A stretch of DNA of 64,000 bases from Boseongicola sp. (GTDB lineage: Bacteria > Pseudomonadota > Alphaproteobacteria > Rhodobacterales > Rhodobacteraceae), in assembly GCA_028824715.1 (NCBI GenBank), contig JAPPCV010000174.1, forward strand, positions 51,834 through 115,833, in the 5' to 3' direction. Shown here one piece after another: positions 23,385 to 32,714 of this stretch (positions within the stretch are counted from its first letter, which is position 1; every line of letters starts with the position of its first letter). The notes beneath the pieces are model-generated. The model worked only from the letters and a program-made list of their open reading frames with translations, did no database searches and had not been told where the DNA came from. A program made the translations under genes and the position numbers.

Positions 23385-25274
23385 ATGAATGGAGAAAAGG
23401 CGATTCCGAGGCAGCGCGTCGCGGCCGGCATTTCGATCAATGCCGATCCTTCGACCGGACCCTACTTCGTTGACGGTTGCGACACGCTGGTGAAGCTCTG
23501 GGCGCGACGCTGCGCGGCACTCGAAGGCCGCACGGCGCATCGCGAGAAGGAATACGGCATCTGGCAATCGCATTCGTGGGCCGATTTCCGGGAGCGTGCG
23601 ATGTGGATCGGCCTGGGGCTCAGGAAGCTTGGGCTCAAGCGCGGTGAATGCGTCTCGATCCTGGCGGAGGACTCCAAGGAGTGGATCTATGCCGATCTAG
23701 GCATCCAGGCCGTTGGCGGAATTCCGTCCGGCGTCTACAGCACCGACAGCGCCCGCCAGCTCGCGTACCTCGTCAATGACAGCGACAGCCGGTACCTGTT
23801 CGTCGGGGACGACGAGCAGCTCGACAAGTGGCTGTCCGTGCGCGACGACATGCCGGGGCTGGCCAAGATCATCGTCTTCCGCTCCGACGGCCTGAGCGGC
23901 TTTGCCGACGACAGGGTGATGTTCCTGGAAGATCTCTATGACGCCGGTCGAACGGAGGCGGAGCTCAACCCAGGCGACTTCGATGACGAGATCGAGCGCT
24001 CCAGACCCGAAGACGTCGCGCTTCTGGTCTACACTTCGGGCACCACCGGCAACCCCAAAGGGGCGATGCTGACGCATTCCAACATCATGTACTCGATCTC
24101 GACAGCTCCGGACACGCTGCTGATGTCGCCTGACGACGAGCATGTCTGCTTCCTGCCGCTATGCCATGTGCTCGAGCGTACGGTCTCGGTTCTCCATCCC
24201 ATTGCGATCGGTTCGACGGTGAATTTCGCCGAAAGTCCGGAGACCGTCTTCGAGAACATTCGAGAAGTCTCGCCTACCGTATTCGTCGCCGTGCCACGCG
24301 TGTGGGAAAAGATGCATTCGCGCGTCTCCAACATGGAGGCAGACTCCACGTGGCTGGGGCGATGGGCGTTTGGCCGGGCTCTCGGCGCCGGAATGGCCAG
24401 GGCGGATGCAGAACTTGCGGGCAGGCCGAAGTCCTTCGGCGTGACGGTGCGGTACCTCTTCTGGGATCTCGTGCTTCTGAAGAACCTGCGCCGGCTGCTG
24501 GGAATGGACCGGCTGCGCCGTGGCAACACGGGTGCGGTGTCGATTTCCCCGGATCTGCTGAGGTGGTTCCTGGCCATCGGCGTGCGAATCTTCGAAGGAT
24601 ACGGGATGACGGAAAGCGCCGGCATCATGACATTGAACTCCGCTGCCGCAAACAGGCTCGGCACCGTGGGGCGGAACGTGCCGGGCAGCGAGATCAGGAT
24701 CGGACAGGACGGCGAGATCCAGTTCAGGGCCGCCAGCTGCTTCAAGGGCTACTGGCGCGACAACGAGAGGTCCGCCGACGCGTTTACCGCCGATGGCTGG
24801 CTGCGCACCGGCGACACGGGCGAGATCGACGCGGACGGCTACCTGACCGTCACCGGAAGGATCAAGGACATCATCATTACGTCAGGTGGCAAGAACATCG
24901 CACCCGCGAAGATCGAGGATCGCCTGAAGGCCTCGCCATACGTTTCGGACGCGATCGTGATCGGGGACGGGCGCAAGCACATAACCTGCCTGATCATGAT
25001 TGATCAGGAAACGGTCGAGAAGTTTGCGCAGGACAATCGTCTGCCGTTCTCCGACTTTGCGTCGCTGACGCAGGTTCGGGAGGTGCGCAATCTCATCGGG
25101 GGCGTGGTGGACGCAGTGAACGGTGATTTCGCGCGCGTTGAGCAGATCAAGGATTTTCGGTTGATCGACGTCCTGCTCACTGCCGAGGACGAGGAGCTTA
25201 CCGCGACCATGAAGCTCAGGCGCAGTTTCGTCGAAAAGAATCATGGCGCGCTTGTCGACGAGATGTATGCTTGA
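23385..25274 (+). CDS. AMP-dependent acyl-CoA synthetase (long-chain/aryl acid type)
   Basis: An adenylate-forming ligase of 629 residues that activates a carboxylic acid with ATP and CoA. The AMP-binding motif VYTSGTTGNPKGAMLTH is near residues 214-230. The region FEGYGMTESAG, then WLRTGDTGEID and GRIKDIIITSGGKNIAPAKIE, are the conserved A-site motifs, and a C-terminal Lys lies in TATMKLRR. It resembles FAA1-type synthetases (COG1022). AGGAG precedes ATG 23385. Its place between the LivHMGF permease/ATPase genes and the binding protein suggests that imported substrate is trapped as its CoA ester at once. The chain length or aromatic nature of the substrate is not known. Confidence 0.9.
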   Translation: MNGEKAIPRQRVAAGISINADPSTGPYFVDGCDTLVKLWARRCAALEGRTAHREKEYGIWQSHSWADFRERAMWIGLGLRKLGLKRGECVSILAEDSKEWIYADLGIQAVGGIPSGVYSTDSARQLAYLVNDSDSRYLFVGDDEQLDKWLSVRDDMPGLAKIIVFRSDGLSGFADDRVMFLEDLYDAGRTEAELNPGDFDDEIERSRPEDVALLVYTSGTTGNPKGAMLTHSNIMYSISTAPDTLLMSPDDEHVCFLPLCHVLERTVSVLHPIAIGSTVNFAESPETVFENIREVSPTVFVAVPRVWEKMHSRVSNMEADSTWLGRWAFGRALGAGMARADAELAGRPKSFGVTVRYLFWDLVLLKNLRRLLGMDRLRRGNTGAVSISPDLLRWFLAIGVRIFEGYGMTESAGIMTLNSAAANRLGTVGRNVPGSEIRIGQDGEIQFRAASCFKGYWRDNERSADAFTADGWLRTGDTGEIDADGYLTVTGRIKDIIITSGGKNIAPAKIEDRLKASPYVSDAIVIGDGRKHITCLIMIDQETVEKFAQDNRLPFSDFASLTQVREVRNLIGGVVDAVNGDFARVEQIKDFRLIDVLLTAEDEELTATMKLRRSFVEKNHGALVDEMYA

Positions 25275-25304
25275 CGCTGAAAGAACAGATAGGGTCCTCG
25301 AGTC

Positions 25305-26459
25305 ATGAAAAACCTGTTCAAGAACGCTTTCGCCGCTTCCCTGCTGGCGTGCGGCGCCGCAGCGGCGCAGACCCAAGGCGTGTCGGATGACGAGGTGCTG
25401 ATCGGCACCAACTCTGACCTGTCGGGTCCCTTTGCCGGATTTGGCGCACCTGCGGTTCGGGCCGCCAATCTCTATTTCGATGAAATCAATGCCTCGGGCG
25501 GGGTGCACGGCCGCATGATTCGCTTGATCGTGGAGGACCATGGCTACCAGCTGCCGAGGGCCATGACCGGGTTCAACAAGCTGCTGAACTCCGACAAGGT
25601 CTTCGCGATGTTCCTGACGACGGGAACGCCGATGAACGTCGCCTTGTTTCCGTTGCTGGAAGGGCGCGGCGTTCCGAACGTCGCCCCTCTTTCCGTGGCG
25701 CGCCAGTTGCTTGAACCGCCGGCGCCGTACAAGTACGCGAGCGTCTCGTCCTACTACGACCAGATCCGGGCTGGCGTCAGCTACCTGGTGAAGAACGAGG
25801 GTGCGACGAACATTTGCGCCATGTACATTCCTTCGGACTTCGGTCAGGAGATCGCCGAAGGCGCCAAGGACATCTCATCGGAACTGGGGCTGAACTTCGC
25901 TTCCGAGACGACTCACAGGCCGGACGAGCAGGACTTCGTGGGCTCCCTGACCAGGCTGAGGGCTGACGGCTGTGACACCATTGCCATCGCGCTCGGGCTG
26001 CGACAGGTCATCACGGCTGTGGCGACTGCCAAGAAGATCGGCTGGACCGACGTGAATTTCATGGGTTCATCGGCTGCCTTTCACACCGCGGTGGCCAGGG
26101 TTCCCGGGGGCGTGACGGAAGGCATGTACGCATCTGCCGGATGGTCGGACATCGTTGCGCGCATGGACAACCCGACCCTGGCGGAGTGGGTCGCGAGCTA
26201 TCAGGAAGCCACTGGCGAAGTCCCGCCAACCGGAGCGCTTCTCGGGCGCTCCGCCGCGGAACTGCTGGTGCGTGCCCTTGATGCTGCCGGCCCTGACCTG
26301 ACGCACGAGTCGTTTCAGGCCGCGATGGAGAGCCTCGAGTACTCTGACGAAATCTTGGGCGTGGAAGTCGATTACGGTCCTGGCGACCACCAGGGCGCTG
26401 ACGTGATCATCATTTCCAGGATCGTCGAGGGCAACTGGATCGAGGTCGCGCGCCAGTGA
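25305..26459 (+). CDS. Periplasmic substrate-binding protein of the liv-type importer
   Basis: A 384-residue LivK/Peripla_BP_6 protein. An N-terminal signal peptide (positively charged KNLFKN, hydrophobic run, cleavage probably after ACGAAAA) precedes the mature domain, which starts with SDDEVLIGTNSDLSGPFAG, the usual opening of this family. GRMIRLIVEDHGY, and later YIPSDFGQEIAEGA, are further family marks. It follows the acyl-CoA synthetase by 30 bases, completing livHMGF plus ligase plus binding protein. The ligand is probably an organic acid. Confidence 0.92.
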   Translation: MKNLFKNAFAASLLACGAAAAQTQGVSDDEVLIGTNSDLSGPFAGFGAPAVRAANLYFDEINASGGVHGRMIRLIVEDHGYQLPRAMTGFNKLLNSDKVFAMFLTTGTPMNVALFPLLEGRGVPNVAPLSVARQLLEPPAPYKYASVSSYYDQIRAGVSYLVKNEGATNICAMYIPSDFGQEIAEGAKDISSELGLNFASETTHRPDEQDFVGSLTRLRADGCDTIAIALGLRQVITAVATAKKIGWTDVNFMGSSAAFHTAVARVPGGVTEGMYASAGWSDIVARMDNPTLAEWVASYQEATGEVPPTGALLGRSAAELLVRALDAAGPDLTHESFQAAMESLEYSDEILGVEVDYGPGDHQGADVIIISRIVEGNWIEVARQ

Positions 26460-27083
26460 CTGGCGAGTGTCGGGAAGTGCCCGTCCAGAATGCTGGCTGT
26501 CACGGTCGGTCATGGTGCCGCGTGTCCGCATCGGGGCGTTGGCACGACTTCATGCTTTCACGGGATCCGTGCCAAAGCTCGTCGTCCGCTGCGACATGTT
26601 GCGCATCCCGGTTCCCGTTGCTTCGATCATGTCGGTGATTTCCGAGACGTGTGGTCGAAACCGGTATTGCAAGGCCCCCGATCGTTCAATGCCAGCGACG
26701 CGCTTCGCGCTTTCCGGTCCAGCCTGACGCGGACGCGAAGTGTCACGAGGCTGCCGCTTTCGGCGCGGGGCTTCACGGTCTTGAGCGTAGTGAGGGGCTG
26801 GTGCGCTTCCCGGGCCGCTTCAATGTGATCAGCCGCAAGGCTGGCCGGGGTCGCCGGGGCGCAGCCGCCGACTGGCGCGACTGGCCTGCCGCCGGGCTCA
26901 TGTGGATGAGGCAGGCAGTCGGCTACGCCAAAGCCAGGGGATTCCGAGTTCAGCACGCCGTCGCGAACCCGCTGTCCGCGTGGGCGCGTTCATGCCAGGA
27001 CGCCAACAGGATCGACACCGGCAAGAAGTCAAGGAGACTGATGGCCGTTGCCAACCGGTTTGCGGCGGTGATTGGGATGCGCG
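26460..27083. other. Intergenic stretch between convergent operons, no gene seen
   Basis: The open frames here show no family similarity and no good ribosome binding sites. This is the 3' space shared by the liv operon (plus strand) and the acyl-CoA dehydrogenase (minus strand). I see no convincing terminator hairpin. Confidence 0.45.
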
Positions 27084-28709
27084 TCAGGCGTGTTCAAGCC
27101 CGTGCGCCAGCACCGCGTCCGTGTGCATCGGCGCCAAGGATCCGCTCGTGCGGCCACGGTTTCCGGACAGCCGGGAGTCAACAAAGGCTTCAGCAACCTT
27201 GGCCTCGCCATGCCGCATGAGCGCGGACGCCGTCAACAACAGTGCCGTGCGCTCGGTGAACCATCTTGCCTCCGCTTCAGGCACTGGCGACTGCCAGCGT
27301 GACCGATGTTCGGCGAGCGCGGCGTCATAGGCCTTGTCCATTCCCGCCGCGGAATCCAGATCGGCGTTCAGCGCGTCGGCGGCCAGGGGAACCCTTGCGA
27401 GTGTCCGAAGGACATCAAGGCAGATGACGTTGCCCGACCCTTCCCAGATGCCGTTCAGCGGCGCCTCGCGAAAAAGCATGGGAAGCATTGTCTCCTCGAC
27501 ATATCCCATGCCGCCAAGCACTTCCATGGCCTCGCCGACCACGAGTGGGCAGAGCTTGTTGTTCAGGTACTTCGCCAACGCCACGCCGATCCGCGCAAAG
27601 GCCCGGTCTTCCGAAGTGCGTCCGTCAAAGCTTCGTGCAACGTGCATGCCCAGCGTCAGCGCCCCTAGCCAGTCGAGGGCAAGGTCCGCGAGAACCGTGC
27701 GCATCAGCGGCTGGTCGATCAGGCGCTTCTGGAACGCGAGACGGTTCGAGACCCAGTGATGGGCTTCGCGGAGCGCGGCACGCATGAGGCCGGCAGGTGC
27801 AATGGCGGTGTCGAGGCGCGTGTGGTGCACCATCTCCACGATGGTGCGCACGCCTTCACCTTCCCCTCCGACACGGTAGGCCTGCGCGCGGTGATACTCG
27901 ATTTCGGCCGAGGCGTTCGAGCGGTTGCCGAGCTTTTCCTTCAGCCTCTGGATCCGGATGCCATTCCGTTCGCCGTCCAGCCATCGCGGCACAAGGAAGC
28001 AGGTCAGGCCGGAACCGGTGCGGGCCAGCGTCAGGAACCCGTCCGACATCGGCGCGGAACAGAACCACTTGTGGCCCGTCAACCGCCACGTGTCCCCGTC
28101 GCGCTCGGCAACGGTCGAGTTGGCCCTGACATCGGAACCGCCCTGCTTCTCGGTCATCGCCATTCCGACGGTCACGCCCGGCTTCATGCGCGCAGGCTTG
28201 GTGGAGGGGTCGTATTCGCGGGACAGGGCCAGGGCGCTCCAGTCGTCGTGCAGGCCTTCCGCAGCGCCTAGCACTGGCTGCGCCGCGTAGGTCATTGTCA
28301 GCGGGCAGCAATGCCCGGGCTCCACCTGGCTGGCCAGATAGACCATGGCCGCGTGTGCGACGTGGCCGCCGGCATCGTGTTCCCATGCCACCGAGTGGTA
28401 CCCGGCGGCGGCCGACGTGGACATGAACCGATGGTAGTCCGGGTGAAAGTTCACCTCGTCCAAACGCCTGCCGGACCGGTCGAACAGGCGGAGTTCAGGT
28501 GCGTGCCGCTCGGCATTCCGTGCCGCCGCACGCATCTCTCGTTGCCCGAGGGTCGCGCCATAGGCGGCAAGCGCGCCTTCCTTCCCGGCCCTCCCGGCCA
28601 GCATGCGCAAAACGATGTCGTCGGCCCAGAGATCGCGGTCGCCCGCAGCATCCGGTTGATTGGTTACGTCGTGCGTTTCTAGCAGTGCGGTTGCGGGAAG
28701 TTCCGTCAT
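27084..28709 (-). CDS. Acyl-CoA dehydrogenase, AidB-like
   Basis: A flavoprotein of 541 residues resembling the AidB/isovaleryl-CoA dehydrogenase-like subgroup, which is longer than the ~390-residue classical enzymes. Key stretches are MTEKQGGSDVRANST (flavin/substrate loop near residue 180), the GHKWFCSAPMSDGFL strand, EVLGGMGYVEE and the C-terminal IWEGSGNVICLDVLR. The frame extends 40 codons further upstream, but MTELPATALLETHDVTNQP (ATG 28709) is the usual AidB N-terminus. True AidB binds DNA and answers alkylation stress, whereas relatives oxidise acyl-CoAs. Its neighbours, an acyl-CoA synthetase operon and a thiolase/SDR operon, make a catabolic role possible. I cannot decide between the two. 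Confidence 0.85.
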   Translation of the reverse strand: MTELPATALLETHDVTNQPDAAGDRDLWADDIVLRMLAGRAGKEGALAAYGATLGQREMRAAARNAERHAPELRLFDRSGRRLDEVNFHPDYHRFMSTSAAAGYHSVAWEHDAGGHVAHAAMVYLASQVEPGHCCPLTMTYAAQPVLGAAEGLHDDWSALALSREYDPSTKPARMKPGVTVGMAMTEKQGGSDVRANSTVAERDGDTWRLTGHKWFCSAPMSDGFLTLARTGSGLTCFLVPRWLDGERNGIRIQRLKEKLGNRSNASAEIEYHRAQAYRVGGEGEGVRTIVEMVHHTRLDTAIAPAGLMRAALREAHHWVSNRLAFQKRLIDQPLMRTVLADLALDWLGALTLGMHVARSFDGRTSEDRAFARIGVALAKYLNNKLCPLVVGEAMEVLGGMGYVEETMLPMLFREAPLNGIWEGSGNVICLDVLRTLARVPLAADALNADLDSAAGMDKAYDAALAEHRSRWQSPVPEAEARWFTERTALLLTASALMRHGEAKVAEAFVDSRLSGNRGRTSGSLAPMHTDAVLAHGLEHA

Positions 28710-29317
28710 AGGGCGTCGGTCCATACATCCTGGTTCGGGATCCGTGCGACTCAGAGTGGGTTGGCCGACGGCGTCCTTCGGGCCAATTCTGGCACGGCAA
28801 ATGTCGCATTGCCAGTTGCTTGCGAGCACTGACCAGTCCAGGCGGATCCTGCGAGCCGCGCGCCTGGAGATTCATCCAGACGCCCGATCTGATGACATCC
28901 GGCTGCCGGCATGGTCCGATCGGGACGCAGGGGCGGCGATTTGCGGCTTTCGGCGGCCGCTCTGGCACAGGGCGGCATTGTCGTGACCGCCAAGGTCAGC
29001 GATTTCGAACCTGCGGACGTGGAGATCGAAGACCTGTTCCGACCGTCACGCAGAACCTGAATTTTCGCTTGGTGCCGGGGTGGCGTGAGCGTTCCCAAGC
29101 GCCCGCACCTGTTTCGGATGCAGGCGCAGACGGCCGACGTCCGGGGATTCCACGCGTTGAACGGCGCGCGGCGTGATGCTCAGTCCCCAGGGGGCATGGA
29201 GATTCGCCTCGATCGAATCAGTTCTTCCCGACCAAGATGCCGACTCCGAAAGTCGGAGCTGCAGGCCGGTTGAATCCGCGGGAACCTGTCGGTGCCCTGG
29301 CCTCTCGCTCTAGCCCA
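28710..29317. other. Intergenic stretch with one doubtful small frame
   Basis: No gene can be assigned. A 49-codon plus-strand frame (28911-29060) contains a protein-like segment, GGIVVTAKVSDFEPADVEIE, followed by RPSRRT and a stop, which may be the end of a lost gene. I do not recognise it, and it has no clear ribosome binding site. Confidence 0.35.
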
Positions 29318-30085
29318 CTAAAACGGCGTGAAAGCCACGTCGATCGTGTAGACGCTGCCATTGATGAACTTGGCGTCATCCCGGCACAGAAAGGCGGCCA
29401 GGGCTGCGACTTCGGAGGGTTCGCGGTAGCGACCTGCCGGAATGGCCGCGATGACCACGGCGCGCGCTTTGGCGGCATCTTCAGGGGATGCGTCCGCTTC
29501 CACAGCGGCAAGCATGTCAGTATCGATCTGGCCAGGGCAAATCGCGTTGATCCGGATGCCTTCGCCGGCATGAGCCTTGGCACCGTTCTTCGTCAGCCCG
29601 ATCACGCCGTGCTTGCTGGCACGGTAGGCTGGCATGGTGGCTCGGCCACCGATCAAGCCGGCCACGGACGAGATGTTGATGATCGCGCCGCCGCCGTTGC
29701 GTCGCAGGGCGGGGACCGCGTGCTTCATCATCAGGAAAACCCCGCCGACATTGACATCCATGACATGTTTGAAGCTGTCGAGGTCTTGATTCTCGATCAG
29801 GCCGCTTTCCCCGACGATTCCAGCCCCGTTGAACACGGCATCGAGCTTGCCGAATTCGGCTTCGGCCCTTGCAACAGGACCGCGTGCCTCGTCTTCGCTT
29901 GACACGTCGGATCGATGCGACACGACATTCGGGCCGATTGCGTCAAGCGTCTTCAACCGGTCCATGTCGCGACCCGACGCGACGACGGTGGCCCCGTCAT
30001 CGGTCAGGCGATTCACGGTTTCGACACCGATGCCGCCTGCGGCACCGGTGACGATGATGATCTTGCCTTCCAGCGGCCGTTTCAT
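29318..30085 (-). CDS. Short-chain dehydrogenase/reductase
   Basis: Classical SDR of 255 residues. The cofactor loop is TGAAGGIGVET (residues 13-23), a NAG-like motif reads FNGAGIVG, the catalytic Ser is in INISSVAGL and the YxxxK pair in PAYRASKHG, and PG lies in NAICPGQIDTDM. It lies three bases downstream of the alcohol dehydrogenase remnant and is the last gene of the thiolase operon on the minus strand. A 3-hydroxyacyl-CoA or alcohol substrate would fit this context, but SDR sequence alone does not fix it. Confidence 0.85.
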   Translation of the reverse strand: MKRPLEGKIIIVTGAAGGIGVETVNRLTDDGATVVASGRDMDRLKTLDAIGPNVVSHRSDVSSEDEARGPVARAEAEFGKLDAVFNGAGIVGESGLIENQDLDSFKHVMDVNVGGVFLMMKHAVPALRRNGGGAIINISSVAGLIGGRATMPAYRASKHGVIGLTKNGAKAHAGEGIRINAICPGQIDTDMLAAVEADASPEDAAKARAVVIAAIPAGRYREPSEVAALAAFLCRDDAKFINGSVYTIDVAFTPF

Positions 30086-30088
30086 GAC

Positions 30089-30639
30089 CTACGCGCCACC
30101 GAACCCGTCCAGAACGGTCTTGCCGATGGCGGAACCTTCTTCCAGACGGGCGAGCGCCGCGCGCAGGTTGGTCTCGCTCATGGTCCCGCAATGCTTGTTC
30201 ACCGTGGAGATCAACGAGCCATCGTCCAGCATTGCGGACACGCGGTTGAGCAGTTGGGACTGTGCGTCCATGCCTTCGGTCCGGAACATCGATCAGGCAA
30301 ACATGAACTCCCAGCTATACGACAGCGCCTTGAGCTTGATTGCGCCGATATTGACGCCCTGCAGGTCGTCGATCAGCGCGACATGGCCCCGCGGCTTGAT
30401 CAGGTCGATGATGGCGTCAAAGTGCTTGTCCGTCCGGTTCAGCGTGGCGACGCATTTGGGAGAGATGCCAAGCGCCTTCATTCTTCGTTCAGCGGGTTGC
30501 GATGGTTGACCACGCGGTCCGCGCCCATCTTCTTGACCAATGCAACCGTGTCATCGCGAGACGCACTTGCCACAACGGCAAGGCCTGTCAGTTTCTTGGC
30601 CAGCGGATTCCGTGTCCGGAGAAAGGCGCGAAGACGCTT
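30089..30639 (-). pseudogene. Zinc-type alcohol dehydrogenase/quinone oxidoreductase, truncated, frameshifted and stopped
   Basis: Minus-strand translation shows the second half of a medium-chain dehydrogenase of the TIGR02817-like zinc-binding family. [19 protein letters not shown], then NPLNEE, runs into a TGA, and the homology shifts frame to [33 protein letters not shown] and WEFMFA. There an in-frame TGA (30295-30293) interrupts before SMFRTEGMDAQSQLLNRV continues in the same frame to TAG 30089. The N-terminal catalytic domain is missing; the preserved part begins at the thiolase stop, so a deletion joined them. The TGA is one C-to-T change from CGA. Three independent lesions make it a clear pseudogene. 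Confidence 0.85.
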
Positions 30640-31845
30640 CTACCTGACCCTCTCAAGAGCGAGCGCGATTCCCTGGCCGACACCGATGCACATGGTGCAG
30701 AGAGCGAAGGACAGGTCCCGGTTCCGGAGCTCGATTGCTGCGGTCAGTGCCAGCCGCGCTCCTGACATGCCCAACGGGTGCCCGAGCGCGATGGCTCCGC
30801 CATTCGGATTCACGAATTCCGCGTCGTCGGCAAGGCCGAGTTGACGCGTCACTGCAAGTGCCTGAGCCGCGAATGCCTCGTTCAACTCGATGACGTCCAG
30901 ATCGGCTGTCGCGATGCCAAGGCGATCCAGCAGCCTTTCGCTGGCGGGAGCTGGGCCAATGCCCATGATTCGTGGCGGAACGCCGGCTGTCGCGGCGCCC
31001 AGGACCCGCGCCGTGGGTGTCAGTCCGTAGCGCTCGATCGCCGCTTCCGACGCCACGATCAGCGCCGCGGCGCCGTCATTCACGCCCGACGCGTTTCCGG
31101 CCGTGACCGTGCCGCCGTCGCGGAACGGGGCCGGCAGCGCGGCCAGCTTGTCCAGCGAGGTCCGGCGCGGATGCTCGTCGGTGTCGAAGACGATCGGGTC
31201 GGCCCTCCGCTGGGGAACGGAGACCGGCGTGATCTCCTGCCCGAGCCGGCCGCATTCAATTGCCCGTTCTGCACGCTCCTGCGACCGGAGCGCGAAAGCG
31301 TCCTGGTCGGTCCGCGAGATTCCGAATTCCGAGGCGACGTTCTCTGCGGTCTCCGGCATGCTGTCGACGCCGTGTTCGGCCTTCATCCTGCCGTTGACGA
31401 AGCGCCAGCCAATGGTCGTGTCGAAAATCTCGGCCTGGCGGGAAAACGCGGCATTCGCCTTGGGCATGACCATGGGCGCACGCGTCATGCTCTCGACGCC
31501 ACCGGCAAGAATCACGTCCGCTTCGCCGGTCCTGATCGTGCGTGCCGCAATGGCCACCGCGTCAAGGCCGGATCCGCAAAGCCGGTTGATGGTTGCGCCG
31601 CCGACGGTTTCGGGAAGCCCGGCCAGCAGCGCCGACATCCGTGCCACGTTGCGGTTGTCCTCTCCGGCCTGGTTGGCGCATCCCATGATCACGTCGTTGA
31701 CCGCAGTCGGGTCGAGGGACGGTGCGGAAGCCATGACGGCACGGATCACCTCTCCCAGCAGATCGTCGGGACGCATTGCCGCGAGCGTTCCCCCATATTT
31801 GCCAATGGCGCTGCGCAGTCCTTCGCAAATGAATGCTTCAGCCAT
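30640..31845 (-). CDS. Thiolase, 3-oxoadipyl-CoA thiolase-like
   Basis: A 401-residue thiolase that cleaves a 3-oxoacyl-CoA with CoA. Acyl-accepting Cys90 is in [12 protein letters not shown], the His motif is [19 protein letters not shown], and the second Cys is in [10 protein letters not shown]. The N-terminus [17 protein letters not shown] and the segment [20 protein letters not shown] closely resemble PcaF/PaaJ-type 3-oxoadipyl-CoA thiolases, hinting at aromatic-acid breakdown, but generic acetyl-CoA acetyltransferase activity is equally possible. ATG 31845 gives the normal N-terminus; the frame extends upstream without homology. It heads an operon with a broken alcohol dehydrogenase and an SDR. 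Confidence 0.88.
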   Translation of the reverse strand: MAEAFICEGLRSAIGKYGGTLAAMRPDDLLGEVIRAVMASAPSLDPTAVNDVIMGCANQAGEDNRNVARMSALLAGLPETVGGATINRLCGSGLDAVAIAARTIRTGEADVILAGGVESMTRAPMVMPKANAAFSRQAEIFDTTIGWRFVNGRMKAEHGVDSMPETAENVASEFGISRTDQDAFALRSQERAERAIECGRLGQEITPVSVPQRRADPIVFDTDEHPRRTSLDKLAALPAPFRDGGTVTAGNASGVNDGAAALIVASEAAIERYGLTPTARVLGAATAGVPPRIMGIGPAPASERLLDRLGIATADLDVIELNEAFAAQALAVTRQLGLADDAEFVNPNGGAIALGHPLGMSGARLALTAAIELRNRDLSFALCTMCIGVGQGIALALERVR

Positions 31846-32040
31846 TTCATCCTCGCTGAGCGATTGTCCGCAGTCGCTCCGGCACTTCGTTCGACGGGGT
31901 GCCCCGGCATGACATGACCCGGAGCGCTTGCGTCGGCCAGCGGTTCGTCGATCAGGGCATGCTTGATGGACTTGTCTGCGCACCCGCCGGTCTCGCTAGG
32001 GACTCCGGGTGGCCTGCGGCATGGTCCGCAGGCGTATTGA

Positions 32041-32493
32041 TCAATTGCCGGACCTTCCGGGCAGGATCTTGGAGACGAAACGTCCGAGGCCGCCTTCCTG
32101 CTCCGGACTTGGCTCTTCCTCGCTTGTCCCGCCGCAAAGATCGGCTGGCATGCCGTTCTCCGTCAAGGCGGCTGTCAAGGACGGGTGATGCTTGAAGATG
32201 CTCTTGAACCCGGAGATTTCGAAGACTTCGTCGACTTCGGGCTGCAATCGGGCGATGACAACGGATCCGCCCTCCGCCTCCACGCGTTTCGCCAAGACCA
32301 ACAGGGTTCGAAGCCCTGCACTGCTGACGAAGTCCACGTCGTCGAAGTCAAGCACTATCGGCAGGCCAAGGTTCATGTCGAGCTCCTTGAGCCGGCTGTC
32401 GAGAACGGGTGCGGAGTTTCCGTCAATCCGGCCGACGATCCTGATTGCCGTTCCGGTGTCGGCCGCAAATACCTCAAGTTCCAATTCGGACAT
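32041..32493 (-). CDS. STAS-domain protein (anti-sigma factor antagonist type)
   Basis: A 150-residue cytoplasmic protein with a STAS domain in its first ~110 residues. VGRIDGNSAPVLDSRL opens the fold, and VLDFDDVDFVSSAGLRTLL carries the conserved Ser-Ser (residues 57-58), one of which is the phosphorylation site in SpoIIAA-like proteins. The C-terminal ~35 residues are acidic, then basic, and vary in this family. GGGAAGGGAATCA precedes ATG 32493. No partner kinase, phosphatase or sigma factor is next to it, so the switch it belongs to is elsewhere. It is divergent from hpnD. Confidence 0.85.
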   Translation of the reverse strand: MSELELEVFAADTGTAIRIVGRIDGNSAPVLDSRLKELDMNLGLPIVLDFDDVDFVSSAGLRTLLVLAKRVEAEGGSVVIARLQPEVDEVFEISGFKSIFKHHPSLTAALTENGMPADLCGGTSEEEPSPEQEGGLGRFVSKILPGRSGN

Positions 32494-32714
32494 TGATTCC
32501 CTTCCCAGAATTGCCTCTTCGCAGCGTATAAGAGAATTGCCGCCCAGACAGAAGTCCGGCAGCTCTTCTGCGTTCACTTCCCGATGTGAATAGATAGTTG
32601 GTCAACACTGTTGCGGTCAAGCTGGCACATCGAATTCAACGGAGAAAGCGGGACCGGTTCTCGTCCTGTACTCAACCTGCTGCGGCCAATTCGGTTGATC
32701 GATCCTGATCCGCG

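Noticed and set aside
26490..27220. Overlapping open frames between the liv operon and the acyl-CoA dehydrogenase
   Set aside because: All are rich in Arg, Ala, Pro and Cys with no recognisable motif; typical of GC-rich non-coding DNA.
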